Source: Candidatus Hydrogenedentota bacterium
GTDB lineage: Bacteria; Hydrogenedentota; Hydrogenedentia; Hydrogenedentales; JAEUWI01
NCBI GenBank assembly: GCA_019637335.1
Contig: JAHBVV010000033.1
Span: 16,508 to 80,507 of the forward strand
Length of the DNA stretch: 64,000 nucleotides
Direction of reading: 5' to 3'
Under the pieces are notes generated by a model. It did no database searches, was not told the DNA's origin, and worked only from the letters and a program-made list of their open reading frames with translations. The position numbers and the translations under genes were made by a program. Shown here in pieces: positions 63,655 to 64,000 of the stretch (the first letter of the stretch is position 1; each line of letters opens with the position of its first letter).

Positions 63655-64000
63655 CCACCCCAGGGACTGCGGCGCCAAAACACCCAAACCCCACCAAAAC
63701 CACCACCCAACCGAACAACACCCACCCCCACCAACACCACCCCAACAGGCGCGGCTGTCCCGTCGTCTTCCCCCCGCCCTCCACCACCCCAGGGACTGCG
63801 GCGCCACAACACCCACACCCCACCAAAACCACCAACCAACCGAACAACACGAGCCCCCACCAACACCGCCCCAACAGGCGCGGCTGTCCCGTCGTCTTCC
63901 CCCCGCCCTCCACCACCCCAGGGACTGCGGCGCCAAAACACCCACACCCCACCAAAACCACCAACCAACCTAACAACACTAACCCCCACCAACACCACCG
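63655..64000. repeat. 129-base tandem repeat running off the window
   Basis: CAGGGACTGCGGCGCC occurs at 63661, 63790 and 63919, an exact period of 129. Each unit ends with GGCGCGGCTGTCCCGTCG and has a C/A-rich, almost G-free middle. Left GGGAC..GCGCC and right GGCGC..GTCCC can pair. It starts about 19 bases 3' of the binding-protein stop. Open frames here (Gly/Val/Trp-rich) come from the repeat. Confidence 0.88.

Noticed and set aside
63595..63998. Gly/Trp-rich minus-strand frames of 116-125 residues
   Set aside because: They come from the 129-base repeat (a multiple of three), overlap the binding-protein gene end, and have no start site.

Overview
The window is about 65% G+C and tightly coding, from a Gram-negative bacterium with an outer membrane: it carries lpxA, an ExbB/ExbD/TonB-like set, secreted lipoproteins and type II secretion pseudopilins. 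A PSD1 protein with planctomycete-type cytochrome domains, a large CxxCH lipoprotein, a stand-alone HNH nuclease and a fused hemC-hemD point to the PVC neighbourhood (Planctomycetota or Candidatus Hydrogenedentota-like). That placement is inference; no rRNA or tRNA gene is visible to settle it.

Layout. 0-4.3 kb: the end of a three-gene module (DUF559-type nuclease end, small winged-helix-like protein, giant dual ATPase with a HerA-like half) that looks like a defence or DNA-processing system. 4.4-7.6 kb: HNH nuclease and priA, ending in a hairpin shared with a convergent gene. 7.6-12.1 kb: leftward metabolic genes (iron alcohol dehydrogenase, glutamine amidotransferase, HAD hydrolase, PHP histidinol phosphatase). 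12.3-18.7 kb: rightward SDR, argC-argJ-argB, then exbB-exbD-tonB-like-zinc ribbon. 18.7-23.2 kb: leftward PP2C phosphatase, ilvC with its own promoter and terminator, and a DsbD-like reductase. 23.4-29.4 kb: a serine hydrolase, then a leftward heme operon (ccsA/hemX-like, hemA, hemCD, hemB). 29.9-42.8 kb: accessory secreted proteins: a glycoside hydrolase-like protein, a nucleoside hydrolase, a beta-helix surface protein, a 1418-residue lipoprotein with ten PASTA repeats and three CxxCH sites, and a PSD1 protein. 43-48.1 kb: leftward ftsK-rodZ-like-pgsA-alr. 49.2-55.4 kb: leftward gspI-J-K-F preceded by an FHA/sigma-54 regulator. 55.4-57.8 kb: a gene-free stretch with an IS66-like MITE and degenerate repeats. 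57.8-63.6 kb: lpxA, a TPR protein and an LsrB/RhaS-type sugar or AI-2 transporter with a fused ATPase-permease.

The intergenic DNA is rich in repeats of several unrelated families. Nearly every array lies just 3' of a stop codon. Two or three families share a layout (left GGGGACTG, right CTGTACCC, and an internal pair of arms whose sequence differs but stays complementary), which suggests REP-like structured elements. Near-consensus sigma-70 promoters can be placed before the HNH gene, priA, argC, ilvC, the PASTA lipoprotein, ftsK, gspI and lpxA, and a shared promoter-bearing element precedes both the nucleoside hydrolase and the PSD1 gene.

Most likely to repay attention: the nuclease/dual-ATPase module at the left edge, the PASTA-cytochrome lipoprotein, the covarying 3' repeats, the MITE with intact 8-bp target duplication, the histone-tail-like extension on GspF, and the shared promoter element.
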